Positions 27,501 through 37,303 of a DNA stretch of 37,383 nt are shown here, piece after piece. Position 1 is the stretch's first letter; each line of letters begins with the position of its first letter. The stretch comes from Mycobacterium asiaticum (GTDB lineage Bacteria > Actinomycetota > Actinomycetes > Mycobacteriales > Mycobacteriaceae). The stretch covers positions 1 through 37,383 of the forward strand of contig NZ_LZKQ01000274.1 of the NCBI RefSeq assembly GCF_001668675.1, given 5' to 3'. A program made the position numbers and the translations under genes. The notes under the pieces are model-generated. The model made no database searches, was not told the DNA's origin, and worked only from the letters and a program-made list of their open reading frames with translations.

Positions 27501-29165
27501 TCACCGGGGATCGGTCGCTTCGTCCCGCTCGCAGGCCCAATCGCTCGGCATCACCGGCACACCAGCTTTGCCGCCGAATGTCCCGTTGGGCAACGTGATC
27601 AACCCCGTGGCCTTGGTACGGCTCATGGTCCCAGCGCCCGCGAACCTTACTGTGGTGACCAGTCGCTCGTCCGGTCGGTCGCCGAGCGCCCCAGCGATGT
27701 CGTCGTCCAGGTCCACGTACTCGAAGCCCCTGCCGAGCATCTCCTTCTTCGCGCTCCGGCGCCCCTGCGGCCGGGCCTGCTCCGCGGTCACGGCACCTGG
27801 GGCGGTGGCATCGTCGAAGACCGGCGCATTCTCTTGTGCCTTCTTTTTGGCGCTGGTGTCTGGCCTGGAGGCCGCGCTCAGTGCGCCGACGAGGTAGCCG
27901 AAGTCTTCGAAGCCCGCGATCGGCGGTGGTGGCGGGACGGGTGACGGTGGAACCACGGGCGAGGGGACGGGACCGGGCACTGCAGCCGGGGCCATGACCG
28001 AAACCGCGCCGACGGCCGGCGCCGGCGCCGGAATGAGGCTGGGACCGAGCGCAATTGGCAGCGCCGGCGGGATCGGCACCGGTGCGGGCAGCGGGATGGC
28101 GGCAAGGCCCGCCAAACCCGCCAGGCCGGCCAAACCCCCGGTGGCGCCGGTCGCCAAGGCGCCCACCGCACCGACGGCCGCACTCAGGGGTACCACCACC
28201 AGCGCGCCCACCAGAGCCTGGGTCAACGGGGTGACCAGGAAGTGCAGATCTTGGATGACGAAGACTACCGCGTGAAGGCCCACCAGGTAAGTCGCGAGTA
28301 GCGCAACCAGGGCGACCGACTGAGGCGAAGCCGATGCGACGAGTCCCTGTTCCATCCCGGCGATCGCAGACAGGGCCGTCATTTGACTCGCCAATGAAGA
28401 CGACAGAGTGGTTCCCGGAGCGGCATTCAGCGAGGCGAGGAACTGCATCACGCCGGCGGGGCTGGTGAATGTCGCGAAGAGGTTCCCGAATGCCTTGCCT
28501 TCGGCTCCCGGCAGGATTGTCGCTATCAGTTGGTCGAGTTCGGTGAAGAAGGCATAGAACGGTCCGGCGCCGGGGTCCGCCGGCGGGAATGTCGGCGGCC
28601 CCATGGGGTGACCTGCCGGCGCGGCATCCTTGACTATCGCCGGTGGCGGGGCCGTCGTGGGTGAGGCCGTGAGGGCCGTGCTTGAGACGGCCTCGTAGAC
28701 CCCCATTGTGGTGGCGGCCTGGGTCCACATGCGGACGTAGTCGGCTTCGTTGAGTGCGATCGGAATGGTGTTGATGCCAAAGAAATTGGTGGCCGTGAGT
28801 GCCGCGTGGGCGGCGTGGTTGGCGGCCAGTTCGGCCATGCTGGGCATGGTCGCCAGGGCGGCGGTGTAGGCCGCTGCCGCCGTCTCCTGTTCGGCGGCCG
28901 TGGCGGCGCAGTCACCGCTGGCCTGCAGCAGCCACAGCAGATACGGGCCGTGCGCGGCGACGAACGCCTCGGCGCTGGGTCCTTGCCAGGCACCAGCTTG
29001 GACGGCACCCAGCAGGGTGACGAGTTCGTCTGCGGCCGCGGCATATTCGTTAGCGAGCGCACTCCAGGCCGCAACGGATTCCAGCAGTGGCCCGGGCCCC
29101 GGGCCGGCACTGAGCAGTGCTGAATGCACCTCCGGAGGGGCGGCCATCCATATCGGTGCGGTCAC
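27501..29165 (-). CDS. PPE protein, PPE-PPW subfamily
   Basis: A 554-residue PPE protein, normally a type VII (ESX) secretion substrate. From the GTG at 29165 it begins [20 protein letters not shown], with the Pro-Pro-Glu near residue 10. The WxG motif ([11 protein letters not shown]) lies near residue 60. The middle is Ala/Gly/Pro-rich with low-complexity repeats ([13 protein letters not shown], then proline-rich stretches). The C-terminal signature of the PPW group is present: a GFxGT-like RFAGAGT and PxxPxxW as PVMPSDW. No partner PE gene is adjacent. Its GTG overlaps the stop of a 32-codon small ORF by 4 nt. The whole unit lies behind a Zur/Fur-like palindrome. Confidence 0.92.
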   Translation of the reverse strand: MTAPIWMAAPPEVHSALLSAGPGPGPLLESVAAWSALANEYAAAADELVTLLGAVQAGAWQGPSAEAFVAAHGPYLLWLLQASGDCAATAAEQETAAAAYTAALATMPSMAELAANHAAHAALTATNFFGINTIPIALNEADYVRMWTQAATTMGVYEAVSSTALTASPTTAPPPAIVKDAAPAGHPMGPPTFPPADPGAGPFYAFFTELDQLIATILPGAEGKAFGNLFATFTSPAGVMQFLASLNAAPGTTLSSSLASQMTALSAIAGMEQGLVASASPQSVALVALLATYLVGLHAVVFVIQDLHFLVTPLTQALVGALVVVPLSAAVGAVGALATGATGGLAGLAGLAGLAAIPLPAPVPIPPALPIALGPSLIPAPAPAVGAVSVMAPAAVPGPVPSPVVPPSPVPPPPPIAGFEDFGYLVGALSAASRPDTSAKKKAQENAPVFDDATAPGAVTAEQARPQGRRSAKKEMLGRGFEYVDLDDDIAGALGDRPDERLVTTVRFAGAGTMSRTKATGLITLPNGTFGGKAGVPVMPSDWACERDEATDPR

Positions 29166-29260
29166 CGGGGCGCACCGATTACTGCGGCGGTTGCGAACGG
29201 CCAGATCTTCGCGCGGCAACACCTCTCGGCGGAGGCTTCCGGATTGACGTCCAGCTTCAT
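29162..29260 (-). CDS. Small ORF (32 aa) translationally coupled to the PPE gene
   Basis: ATG 29260 is preceded by GAGGAG with a 4-nt spacer, the best ribosome-binding site in this region; the PPE gene itself has none. The predicted peptide starts [10 protein letters not shown], has adjacent Cys residues at 14-15 (ERCCRAKIW) and ends VIGAPR. Its TGA overlaps the PPE GTG (GTGA), so ribosomes finishing the small ORF could restart on PPE. It may be a leader peptide or only a device to load ribosomes. The function is unknown, and the call rests on its layout. Confidence 0.6.
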   Translation of the reverse strand: MKLDVNPEASAERCCRAKIWPFATAAVIGAPR

Positions 29261-29300
29261 GACGCTCCTCGGCGTGGCGGGTCAGCAGACGAGCGGAAGC

Positions 29301-29323
29301 TTAATGAAAACGATTGTCATTAA
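29301..29323. promoter_or_regulatory. Zur/Fur-like operator upstream of the small ORF-PPE-MFS-monooxygenase unit
   Basis: Perfect 7-bp arms TTAATGA (29301-29307) and TCATTAA (29317-29323) flank AAACGATTG. The core TGAAAACGATTGTCA differs at two places from the classical actinobacterial Zur form TGAAAATGATTTTCA. It lies 41 nt upstream of the small ORF start, where a repressor would block transcription. Zur (zinc) is preferred over IdeR, whose boxes look different (TTAGGTTAGGCTAA type). Confidence 0.7.
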
Positions 29324-29489
29324 CAATAGGTCTCGTTCATGTTGTGCCGCAACGCCTGTCGCGGCAAACACCAAGCAGTGGTTGTTGTGCTGGGCGGAAG
29401 GAACACGGTAGGCGGTGGCGGTGTTTGCCGCCGATGCACCGCACGGCGGCCGATGTTGGGACGTTGCCGTCCTCGGCAGGTGGACTTCG

Positions 29490-30656
29490 TTAGCGGCCCG
29501 GCAGCCAGGGCCCGATCCGGCGCAACGCCTCGTCGATGTCAGTCGTTGGCCCGGCAAACGACAGTCGCACGAACGAACCGCCTCGGGCCGGATCGAAATC
29601 GATGCCCGGCGCGATGGCAACCCCCGTGTCGGCCAAAAGCTTCGAGCAGAATGCCAGTGAGTCATCGGTGACGTCCGAGACGTCGGCGTAGACGTAGAAG
29701 GCGCCATCGGTGGGTGCAAGGCGGTCCAAGCCCATTCCACTCAGGCCGTCGAGCAGCTTGCGCCGGTTGATCGAATAGTGCGACAGGTTCGCCTCGGCCT
29801 CCGCGATGGCTTCGGGAGTGAACGCCGAGACCGCGGCGATCTGGGACAGCACCGGGGGGCAGATGGTGAAGTTGCCGGTCAGGCAGTCGACCGCGCGCCG
29901 CAATTCGGTGGGCACCACCAGCCAGCCCAGCCGCCAGCCCGTCATCGCGAAGTATTTCGAAAAGCTGTTGACCAGTACCGCATTTCGCGACGTCTGCCAA
30001 GCACAGCTGGTCGGCGGGGCTCCCTCGTAAACCAGGCCGTGGTAGACCTCGTCGCTGATCAATCGAACGCCGGTGCTGTCACACCAGGATGCGATCGCCG
30101 CCAGCTCCTCGGGCGGTATCACTGTTCCGGTGGGGTTGGCCGGGCTGGCGACCACGACACCTTGGATGGGCGGGTCGAGCTCGACGAGCATCTCAGCGGT
30201 GGGCTGAAACCGGGTCTCCGGGCCGCACGGGATCTCGACGACCTCGCATCCCAACGCGGACAGTATGTTTCGATAACACGGGTAGCCGGGACTGGCCATT
30301 GCCACCCGGTCGCCCACATCGAAGCACGCCAGAAACGCCAGCAGGAAGCCGCCCGACGAGCCGGTGGTGATGATCACGGCGTCCGGCTCGACGGAAATTC
30401 CGTGCTGGCGTTGGTAATCCGCGGCGATCGCCGAGCGGAGTTCCGGAATGCCCAAGGCTACGGTGTAACCCAACTGGTTGAGATGTAGTGCGGCCGCCGC
30501 GGCCGCGCGGACGGGCTCCGGCGCACCCACGCTCGGCTGCCCAGCGGACAGGTTCACCAGATCACCGTGCGTGCGCTGACGTTCGGCGGCCGCGAGCCAG
30601 ACATCCATCACGTAGAACGGAGGGATGCCGGCCCGGGCGGCGACACGGTCGGTCAC
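29490..30656 (-). CDS. aspB: AspB, PLP-dependent aminotransferase of the KstR2 operon
   Basis: A class I/II fold-type I aminotransferase, annotated aspB in M. tuberculosis (Rv3565). The 388 residues match that protein in length. It has SPANPTGTVIPPEELAAIA near residue 170, SDEVYHGLVYEG just after, and the PLP-binding Lys in NSFSKYFAMTGWRLGW near residue 235. The GTG at 30656 overlaps the fadE33 TGA by 4 nt; the long upstream extension of this frame is not coding. Its true substrate in sterol catabolism is not established. Last gene of the fadD3 operon. Confidence 0.94.
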   Translation of the reverse strand: MTDRVAARAGIPPFYVMDVWLAAAERQRTHGDLVNLSAGQPSVGAPEPVRAAAAAALHLNQLGYTVALGIPELRSAIAADYQRQHGISVEPDAVIITTGSSGGFLLAFLACFDVGDRVAMASPGYPCYRNILSALGCEVVEIPCGPETRFQPTAEMLVELDPPIQGVVVASPANPTGTVIPPEELAAIASWCDSTGVRLISDEVYHGLVYEGAPPTSCAWQTSRNAVLVNSFSKYFAMTGWRLGWLVVPTELRRAVDCLTGNFTICPPVLSQIAAVSAFTPEAIAEAEANLSHYSINRRKLLDGLSGMGLDRLAPTDGAFYVYADVSDVTDDSLAFCSKLLADTGVAIAPGIDFDPARGGSFVRLSFAGPTTDIDEALRRIGPWLPGR

Positions 30657-31609
30657 GGTGTGGCGAGCACCTCGGATTCCAGTCTGCGCAGTACCTCTCG
30701 CGGCGGGTCGAGCAACTGCGCACTGCCGTGCGCGCGTTTGAAGTACAGATGCATGTCGTGTTCCCAGGTGATCGCGATGCCGCCGTGCAGCTGAATGCCC
30801 TCGGCGGTCACGACGTTCAAAGCCTCGGTGGCGGCCAATCGTGCGGTGGCGGCATTGGTGGCCGTCGGCTGGTCGCAGGCGTCGTTGACCACGGCTCGTG
30901 CCGCGGCGACCGTGACGTACAGGTCGGCCATCCGGTGCTTGAGTGCCTGGAAGCTGCCGATCGGGCGTCCGAACTGCACACGGTTCTTCGCATAGTCGAC
31001 GGTGAGCTCGAGGCAGCGTTCCGCGGCGCCGATCTGCTCGGCGGCCAGCAGAATCGCCGCGGTGTCGGCCAGCCCCGGGTCGGTGCCGAGGGCGGTTGTC
31101 TGCAGCGGCTGCAAGCGGGCGAGCCGGCGGGTCAGGTCCATTGTGGTGACCGGTTCGGCGGTGAACTCGTTCCACCTGCTGAGCTGGCCCTCGGCGGTGG
31201 CGACGACGACGTCGGCGATGGCGCCGTTGACCACGAAGTCGGGATCCAGCACCAGCGCGCCGATCGAGGCGCCCTCGGCGAGCGCCGCCAGCGTCTCGGC
31301 GTCGGGCTCGTCGGTGGCCAGCAGGGCGAGTTCTGTGAGTGTGGTGCCGAGTAGTGGTGAGGGCACCAGGGCACGGCCCAACTCCTGCAGCACCACGGCC
31401 GCGTCGGCGAGTTCACCACCGGCTCCGCCCAATTCCTCGGGCACCACCAGTGCGGCTGCACCGACCTGTTCACACAGCAGTTGCCACAGCGCCTCGTCGT
31501 ACCCGCGTTCGGACTCGATCGCTTCCCGCACCGCCGCCGGATTGGCATGCTTGGCGACCAGGGCGGCCACGGTCTCCCGCAGCATCTGCCGCTCGTCGGT
31601 GGACGTCAT
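30653..31609 (-). CDS. fadE33: FadE33, acyl-CoA dehydrogenase subunit
   Basis: A 318-residue, N- and C-terminally short acyl-CoA dehydrogenase subunit, the same length as M. tuberculosis Rv3564. Such subunits do not act alone: FadE31 forms mixed tetramers with FadE32 and with FadE33, which degrade the last ring-derived acyl-CoAs after HIP. RVQFGRPIGSFQALKHRMAD near residue 215 and GGIAITWEHDMHLYFKRAHG near residue 280 are the conserved parts. It overlaps fadE32 and aspB by 4 nt. Confidence 0.94.
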   Translation of the reverse strand: MTSTDERQMLRETVAALVAKHANPAAVREAIESERGYDEALWQLLCEQVGAAALVVPEELGGAGGELADAAVVLQELGRALVPSPLLGTTLTELALLATDEPDAETLAALAEGASIGALVLDPDFVVNGAIADVVVATAEGQLSRWNEFTAEPVTTMDLTRRLARLQPLQTTALGTDPGLADTAAILLAAEQIGAAERCLELTVDYAKNRVQFGRPIGSFQALKHRMADLYVTVAAARAVVNDACDQPTATNAATARLAATEALNVVTAEGIQLHGGIAITWEHDMHLYFKRAHGSAQLLDPPREVLRRLESEVLATP

Positions 31610-32541
31610 AGCGCCTCCAATACTCGCCGCCGGTGTGCCTCGGGGGTGCCCCAGGCCGTGCGCAGCGCCTGTCCCCGCAGCAGCAGCAGCGACAGGTCGT
31701 GCTCCTGAGTGAAACCGATCGCCCCGTGTGTCTGCAACGCCGAACGTGCGGCCAACAGACTCGCCTCGCCCGCCGCAACCTTGGCCGCGCTGATGTCCCG
31801 CGGCTCCAGCGTCACCGCGGCGCCGTAGACCAGCGGGCGGGCCAGCTCGACCGCGATGTGCACGTCGGCGAGCTTGTGCTTGATCGCCTGGTACGACCCG
31901 ATCACCCGGCCGAACTGTGACCGCTGTTTGGCGTATTCGACGCTGCCGGCCAGCAGCGCTTCGGCCGCCCCGACCAATTGCGCCGCCGTGGCCAGTACCC
32001 CGAACTCGTAGGCCCGCGCCACGTCGGCCTGCCAGGCCTGTCCCGTCGCCGTCACGTCGTAGAGCTGGCGGCTGGGGTCGACGGATTCGTGATTGTCACC
32101 GACCTGAGCCTCGCTGACGCCGTCCGGTCCGGCCAGCAGCACCAGGCCGGCGGTATCCGCATTGACCGCCCGGGGAACCTCGGGCGGCAGGGCGACGCTC
32201 ACGATCAGTTCACCGGCCGCCAGCGCGGCCGCGCGGTCGTCTTCGGCCAGCAGAAGTGGTGCGACGGCGATGGATTCGGTGACCGGTCCGGGCAGACACC
32301 AGTGACCGAGACGCTCGAGGGCAACCACCAGGTCGACCGGCGAGGCGTCCAGACCATCGAACTTTTCCGGCACGATCAGCGCGGTAACGCCGAGGTTGGC
32401 CAGTTGCTCCCACACCTTCAGCCCGGGTGCGACGTCTCCAGCGGACCAGGCCCGCACGGCGCCGGGCAGGTCGGCGGCGCCGAGCGCCGCGTCGATGCTG
32501 GCGGCGAAGTCCCGTTGCTGAGCGTCGAGTGCGAATTCCAT
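31606..32541 (-). CDS. fadE32: FadE32, acyl-CoA dehydrogenase subunit
   Basis: A 311-residue partner subunit (M. tuberculosis Rv3563, 314 aa) forming a heteromeric acyl-CoA dehydrogenase with FadE31 for late HIP catabolism. Conserved parts are RSQFGRVIGSYQAIKHKLAD near residue 210 and HGAIGFTQEHDLSLLLLRGQ near residue 270. I chose ATG 32541 (MEFALDAQQRDF), whose first base is the last base of the fadE31 stop; the longer reading from 32655 lies inside fadE31. Confidence 0.94.
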   Translation of the reverse strand: MEFALDAQQRDFAASIDAALGAADLPGAVRAWSAGDVAPGLKVWEQLANLGVTALIVPEKFDGLDASPVDLVVALERLGHWCLPGPVTESIAVAPLLLAEDDRAAALAAGELIVSVALPPEVPRAVNADTAGLVLLAGPDGVSEAQVGDNHESVDPSRQLYDVTATGQAWQADVARAYEFGVLATAAQLVGAAEALLAGSVEYAKQRSQFGRVIGSYQAIKHKLADVHIAVELARPLVYGAAVTLEPRDISAAKVAAGEASLLAARSALQTHGAIGFTQEHDLSLLLLRGQALRTAWGTPEAHRRRVLEAL

Positions 32542-33674
32542 CAGCGCTTCTCCCGGGGCAGGCCGAGCAATCGTTCGGAAATGATATTGCGCTGGATCTC
32601 GTTGGTGCCGGCGTAAATTGGCCCACCGAGGGCGAACAGCAGGCCCTCGGTCCACGGCCCGGCCAGTTCACCGTCCGCGCCGCGGAGGTCCAGCGCCGTC
32701 TGATGCAACTGCACGTCCAGGTCGGACCAGAACACCTTCGTGACCGACGATTCCGCGCCCAACTCGCCGCCGTTGGCGAGGCGGGTCACGGTACCGAACG
32801 TCTGCAATCGATACGCCTGCGCCTTGATCCATCCGTCGGCGACCCGCTCGGTGAATTCCGGCGGGGAACCGGTGTCCTTCCAGAGCTGCACCAGTCGCTC
32901 GGCCGCGGCGAGGAAGCGGGCGGGGCTGCGCAGCGACATGCCCCGCTCGTTGCTCGACGTGCTCATCGCCGCGCGCCAGCCCTCGTTGGGCGTGCCGATC
33001 ACGTCTTCGTCCGCCACGAAGACGTCGTCGAGGAAGATCTCGCCAAAGCCGGTGTCGCCGCCGAGCTGGACGATCGGGCGCACCGTGACGCCCTGGGCTT
33101 TGAGGTCGAACATGAAGTACGTCAACCCGTTGTGGCGTTGCGCGGACGGGTCCGACCGGAACAGCCCGAAACCCATGTCTGCGAACGGTGCTCGCGAACT
33201 CCAGATCTTCTGTCCGTTGAGCAGCCAGCCGCCGTCGGTCTTGGTGGCGGTGGAGCGCAGTGAGGCCAGGTCGCTGCCGGATTCCGGCTCCGACCAGGCC
33301 TGGGCCCAGATTTGTTCCCCGCTGGCCATTTTCAGCAGGATCCGGTCCAGCTGTTCCTCGGTGCCGTGTGCGAAGAGGGTCGGCGCCAGCATGGATGTTC
33401 CGTTGGCGCTGGCCCGGCCGGGAGCACCGGCGCGGAAGTACTCCTCCTCGTAGACCACCCAGTGCAGCAGGGGTGCGTCCCGCCCGCCGTACTTCTGCGG
33501 CCAGGTGATCACAGACAGGCCCGCGTCGAACAGCACCTTGTCCCAAACACGGTGCTGGGCAAACCCTTCGGCGTTGTCGTAGGACTTTGTCGGGATAGAG
33601 TCCCGGTTGGCCGCCAGGAACTCGCGCACCTCGGCCTGAAAGGCCAGCGTCCCCTCGTCAAAAGCTAGATCCAT
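32541..33674 (-). CDS. fadE31: FadE31, acyl-CoA dehydrogenase
   Basis: A full-length 377-residue acyl-CoA dehydrogenase chain, the same length as M. tuberculosis Rv3562. It has WSEPESGSDLASLRSTATK near residue 130, NGQKIWSSRAPFADMG just after, and a C-terminal GGPIYAGTNEIQRNIISER that contacts FAD. It provides the flavin/active-site half of the FadE31-FadE32 and FadE31-FadE33 complexes in HIP degradation. One base separates it from the fadD3 stop, so it is translated as part of the fadD3 operon. Confidence 0.95.
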   Translation of the reverse strand: MDLAFDEGTLAFQAEVREFLAANRDSIPTKSYDNAEGFAQHRVWDKVLFDAGLSVITWPQKYGGRDAPLLHWVVYEEEYFRAGAPGRASANGTSMLAPTLFAHGTEEQLDRILLKMASGEQIWAQAWSEPESGSDLASLRSTATKTDGGWLLNGQKIWSSRAPFADMGFGLFRSDPSAQRHNGLTYFMFDLKAQGVTVRPIVQLGGDTGFGEIFLDDVFVADEDVIGTPNEGWRAAMSTSSNERGMSLRSPARFLAAAERLVQLWKDTGSPPEFTERVADGWIKAQAYRLQTFGTVTRLANGGELGAESSVTKVFWSDLDVQLHQTALDLRGADGELAGPWTEGLLFALGGPIYAGTNEIQRNIISERLLGLPREKR

Positions 33675-33675
33675 C

Positions 33676-35205
33676 TCAGGCCAACTCTCGCAGTTGTGGT
33701 TTGACTACCTTGCCACCGGCATTGCGCGGCAACGTGTCGACGAATCGCACCGATCGCGGTGTCTTGAAGTTCGCCAAATGCTCACGGGTGTAAGCGATCA
33801 CCGATGCCTCGTCGATCTCGGCCCCGGGCCGGGTGACCACGAATGCCCGGCCGACCTCACCGAGCCGCTCATCGGGGACGCCGATCACTGCGGCGTCGGC
33901 GATGCCGTCCATCCGGGTCAATACCTGTTCGATCTCGGCGGGGTAGACGTTGAAGCCGCCGCAGATGTACATGTCTTTGAGCCGATCGGTGATCCGCAGG
34001 TTCCCGTTGGCGTCGATCGTGCCGATGTCACCGGTGTGCAGCCAGCCGTCCGAATCGATTGCGGCAGCTGTTGCTTCGGGGTCGTCGAGGTAGCCCAACA
34101 TGACATTCGGGCCGCGCAGCAGGACTTCGCCCGTGTCGTCGATGCGCAGTTCGAAGTCGGCGAACGGGCGCCCGCAGGTGGTCGCGACCGTCACCGCGTC
34201 GTCCTCGGGGCGGCACGCCGTTCCCATCCCGTTGGCCTCGGTTAACCCGTAGGCGGTAAGCACGATGTCGATGTCCAGTTCGGACTGCATGCGTTCCACC
34301 AGCACCACCGGCACGGTGGCCGCGCCGGTGACCGCGAACCGCAGCGAGCTCAGGTCGTAGTCGCCGCGGGCCGGGTGATCCAGCAGCACTTGATAGATGG
34401 TGGGCGGACCGGGCAGGACGGTGATGCGGTGTTGCTCGATCGCCTGCAGGGCCCGCAGCGGGTCGAACGTGAGGTGCGGGATCAGGGTGGCCCCGGTTTG
34501 CAGGCAGGCCAGGATGCCCGCCTTGTAGCCGAAGTTGTGGAAGAACGGGTTGATGCACAGGTAGCGGTCGTCGCTGGTGATCTTGCCGTTGGCCGCCCAT
34601 GACGCCGAGGCTGCCAGCGACTGCCGGTGCGCGCACAGCACGCCTTTGCTGCGCCCGGTGGTGCCCGACGTGAACAGGATGTCGCTGACGTCGTCGGGAG
34701 TAACCGCGGCGGCGCGTTCTTGCGCCGTCTGCCGGGCTGCCTGATCGTCGCCGTGGGCGATGAACTCATCCCACGTCCCGTCATCTTCCTCGATCGGGAT
34801 CCGCACGATGTGGCGCAGCGCCGGCAGCGCGGAGCGGTCCAAGTCGGCCGTACGGTCGGCCCCCAGGAAGCGTCCGGCCGCGAACAGGACGGGGGCCTCG
34901 GTGCGAGCAACGATGTCGCCGGCCTCGGCGGCGGTGTATCGAGTGTTCAGTGGCACCATGGCCGCGCCCGCGTGATGGATGGCAAGGCAGGCCACCACCC
35001 AGTGCCAGGTGTTGGGTGACCAGATCGCCACCCGGTCTCTGGGCTCGACGCCAAGCGCGACCAGTGCGGCGGCGGCGCGGTGTACCTCGTCGCGCAGGGC
35101 GGTCGTGGTGAATGCGCGATCGTCGGTGATCAGGGCGTCATGGTCCGGATGGTGTTCGACGAGACGATCCAGCGCCGCAGGCACGGTGCGGGGATCGGTA
35201 GTCAC
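33676..35205 (-). CDS. fadD3: FadD3, HIP-CoA synthetase
   Basis: FadD3 activates HIP, the propionate-bearing C/D-ring fragment of cholesterol, with CoA and ATP; HIP-CoA in turn releases KstR2. The 509-residue ANL-family enzyme has the phosphate loop SGTTGRSKGVLCAHRQS near residue 175, YGLTEANGM near 320, GWLHTGDIG near 385 and the C-terminal domain Lys in PRNAGGKVVKP near the end. I chose GTG 35205, with AGGAG 5 nt upstream, which gives a length close to M. tuberculosis Rv3561 (503 aa). The reading from 35319 runs through the KstR2 operator and the start of fadE30. First gene of fadD3-fadE31-32-33-aspB. Confidence 0.95.
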   Translation of the reverse strand: MTTDPRTVPAALDRLVEHHPDHDALITDDRAFTTTALRDEVHRAAAALVALGVEPRDRVAIWSPNTWHWVVACLAIHHAGAAMVPLNTRYTAAEAGDIVARTEAPVLFAAGRFLGADRTADLDRSALPALRHIVRIPIEEDDGTWDEFIAHGDDQAARQTAQERAAAVTPDDVSDILFTSGTTGRSKGVLCAHRQSLAASASWAANGKITSDDRYLCINPFFHNFGYKAGILACLQTGATLIPHLTFDPLRALQAIEQHRITVLPGPPTIYQVLLDHPARGDYDLSSLRFAVTGAATVPVVLVERMQSELDIDIVLTAYGLTEANGMGTACRPEDDAVTVATTCGRPFADFELRIDDTGEVLLRGPNVMLGYLDDPEATAAAIDSDGWLHTGDIGTIDANGNLRITDRLKDMYICGGFNVYPAEIEQVLTRMDGIADAAVIGVPDERLGEVGRAFVVTRPGAEIDEASVIAYTREHLANFKTPRSVRFVDTLPRNAGGKVVKPQLRELA

Positions 35206-35232
35206 GGATACTCCTAGGCCAGACGCTCCTAA

Positions 35233-35249
35233 CAAAGCAAGTGCTTGGT
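35233..35249. promoter_or_regulatory. KstR2 operator between fadD3 and fadE30
   Basis: CAAAGCAAGTGCTTGGT is an imperfect palindrome with AAGCA/TGCTT arms that fits the known KstR2 motif (AAGCAAG/CTTGCTT type). It lies 28 nt before fadD3 and 18 nt before fadE30, so it can repress both divergent operons until HIP-CoA appears. Confidence 0.9.
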
Positions 35250-35266
35250 AGGTTAGCCTACAGGTT

Positions 35267-36411
<1,145 letters not shown>

Positions 36412-36415
<4 letters not shown>

Positions 36416-37200
36416 GCTTGTCCGAAGCGCCCAAAGAGATTGCCGGACACGGTCTTCTGGAAGGCAAGGTGGTGGTGGTGACCGCCGCCGCGGGCACCGG
36501 CATCGGGTCGGCAACCGCCCGCCGTGCCCTGGCCGAGGGTGCCGATGTGCTGGTTTCGGATCACCACGAACGGAGGCTGGCAGAAACGGCCGCGGAGCTT
36601 GCCGCGCTGGGGCTGGGCCGTGTGGAAAGCGTGGTGTGCGACGTGACGTCGACCGCGCAGGTGGATGCCCTAATTCAGTCGACCACCGCGCGGCTGGGCC
36701 GGCTGGATGTGCTGGTCAACAATGCCGGACTGGGTGGGCAGACCCCGGTCGCGGACATGACCGACGAGGAGTGGGACCGGGTGCTGGACGTCTCGCTGAC
36801 GTCGGTCTTCCGGGCAACCCGCGCCGCGCTGCGGTACTTCCGTGACGCTTCCCACGGCGGAGTGATCGTCAACAACGCCAGCGTGCTGGGCTGGCGGGCT
36901 CAGCACTCGCAGTCACACTACGCCGCGGCGAAGGCCGGGGTGATGGCGTTAACCCGTTGCAGCGCAATCGAAGCCGCCGAGTATGGGGTACGGATCAACG
37001 CCGTCTCGCCCAGCATCGCCCGGCACAAGTTCCTGGACAAGACGTCCTCTCCCGAACTGCTGGAACGTCTTTCGGCGGGCGAGGCTTTCGGGCGCGCCGC
37101 CGAGCCGTGGGAGGTGGCGGCCACGATCGCGTTCCTGGCCAGCGACTACTCGAGTTACCTGACCGGAGAAGTCATCTCGGTTTCCAGCCAGCACCCCTGA
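36412..37200 (+). CDS. ipdF: IpdF, short-chain dehydrogenase of HIP catabolism
   Basis: A 262-residue SDR, the same length as M. tuberculosis Rv3559c (IpdF). It oxidises the ring hydroxyl of the 5-OH-HIP-CoA-derived intermediate before EchA20 and IpdAB open the remaining rings. It has the cofactor loop TAAAGTGIG near residue 25, NNAG near 105, and the Ser-Tyr-Lys set in VNNASVLGW and HYAAAKAG, with Tyr 13 residues after Ser. The GTG at 36412 forms a 4-nt overlap with fadE30 and matches the known length; the reading from 36208 lies inside fadE30. Confidence 0.93.
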
Positions 37201-37207
37201 GGTTGGC

Positions 37208-37273
37208 GTCGCCGAGTGTGAATTAGGCGACGGTTGATCGGCGTGTCGCGTCGCAGGATTCACGCTCGGCGAC
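37208..37273. repeat. Long inverted repeat 3' of ipdF
   Basis: GTCGCCGAGTGTGAAT (37208-37223) pairs with ATTCACGCTCGGCGAC (37258-37273), 16 bp with a single G-T wobble around a 34-nt loop. It begins 8 nt after the ipdF stop, between convergent genes. It could end transcription or be a copy of a dispersed mycobacterial intergenic hairpin; there is no T-run. Confidence 0.75.
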
Positions 37274-37303
37274 TGGTCAGCCGAGGAAACAGCCGAGGGC
37301 TGA

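Noticed and set aside
29345..29366. TGCCGC/GCGGCA hairpin downstream of aspB
   Set aside because: Only a 6-bp stem with a 10-nt loop and no T-run, about 125 nt from the stop; too weak to call a terminator.
30657..31175. Upstream extension of the aspB frame
   Set aside because: The added residues are an Arg/Gly/Pro-rich shadow of fadE33. The GTG at 30656 gives the known 388-residue protein with a 4-nt overlap.
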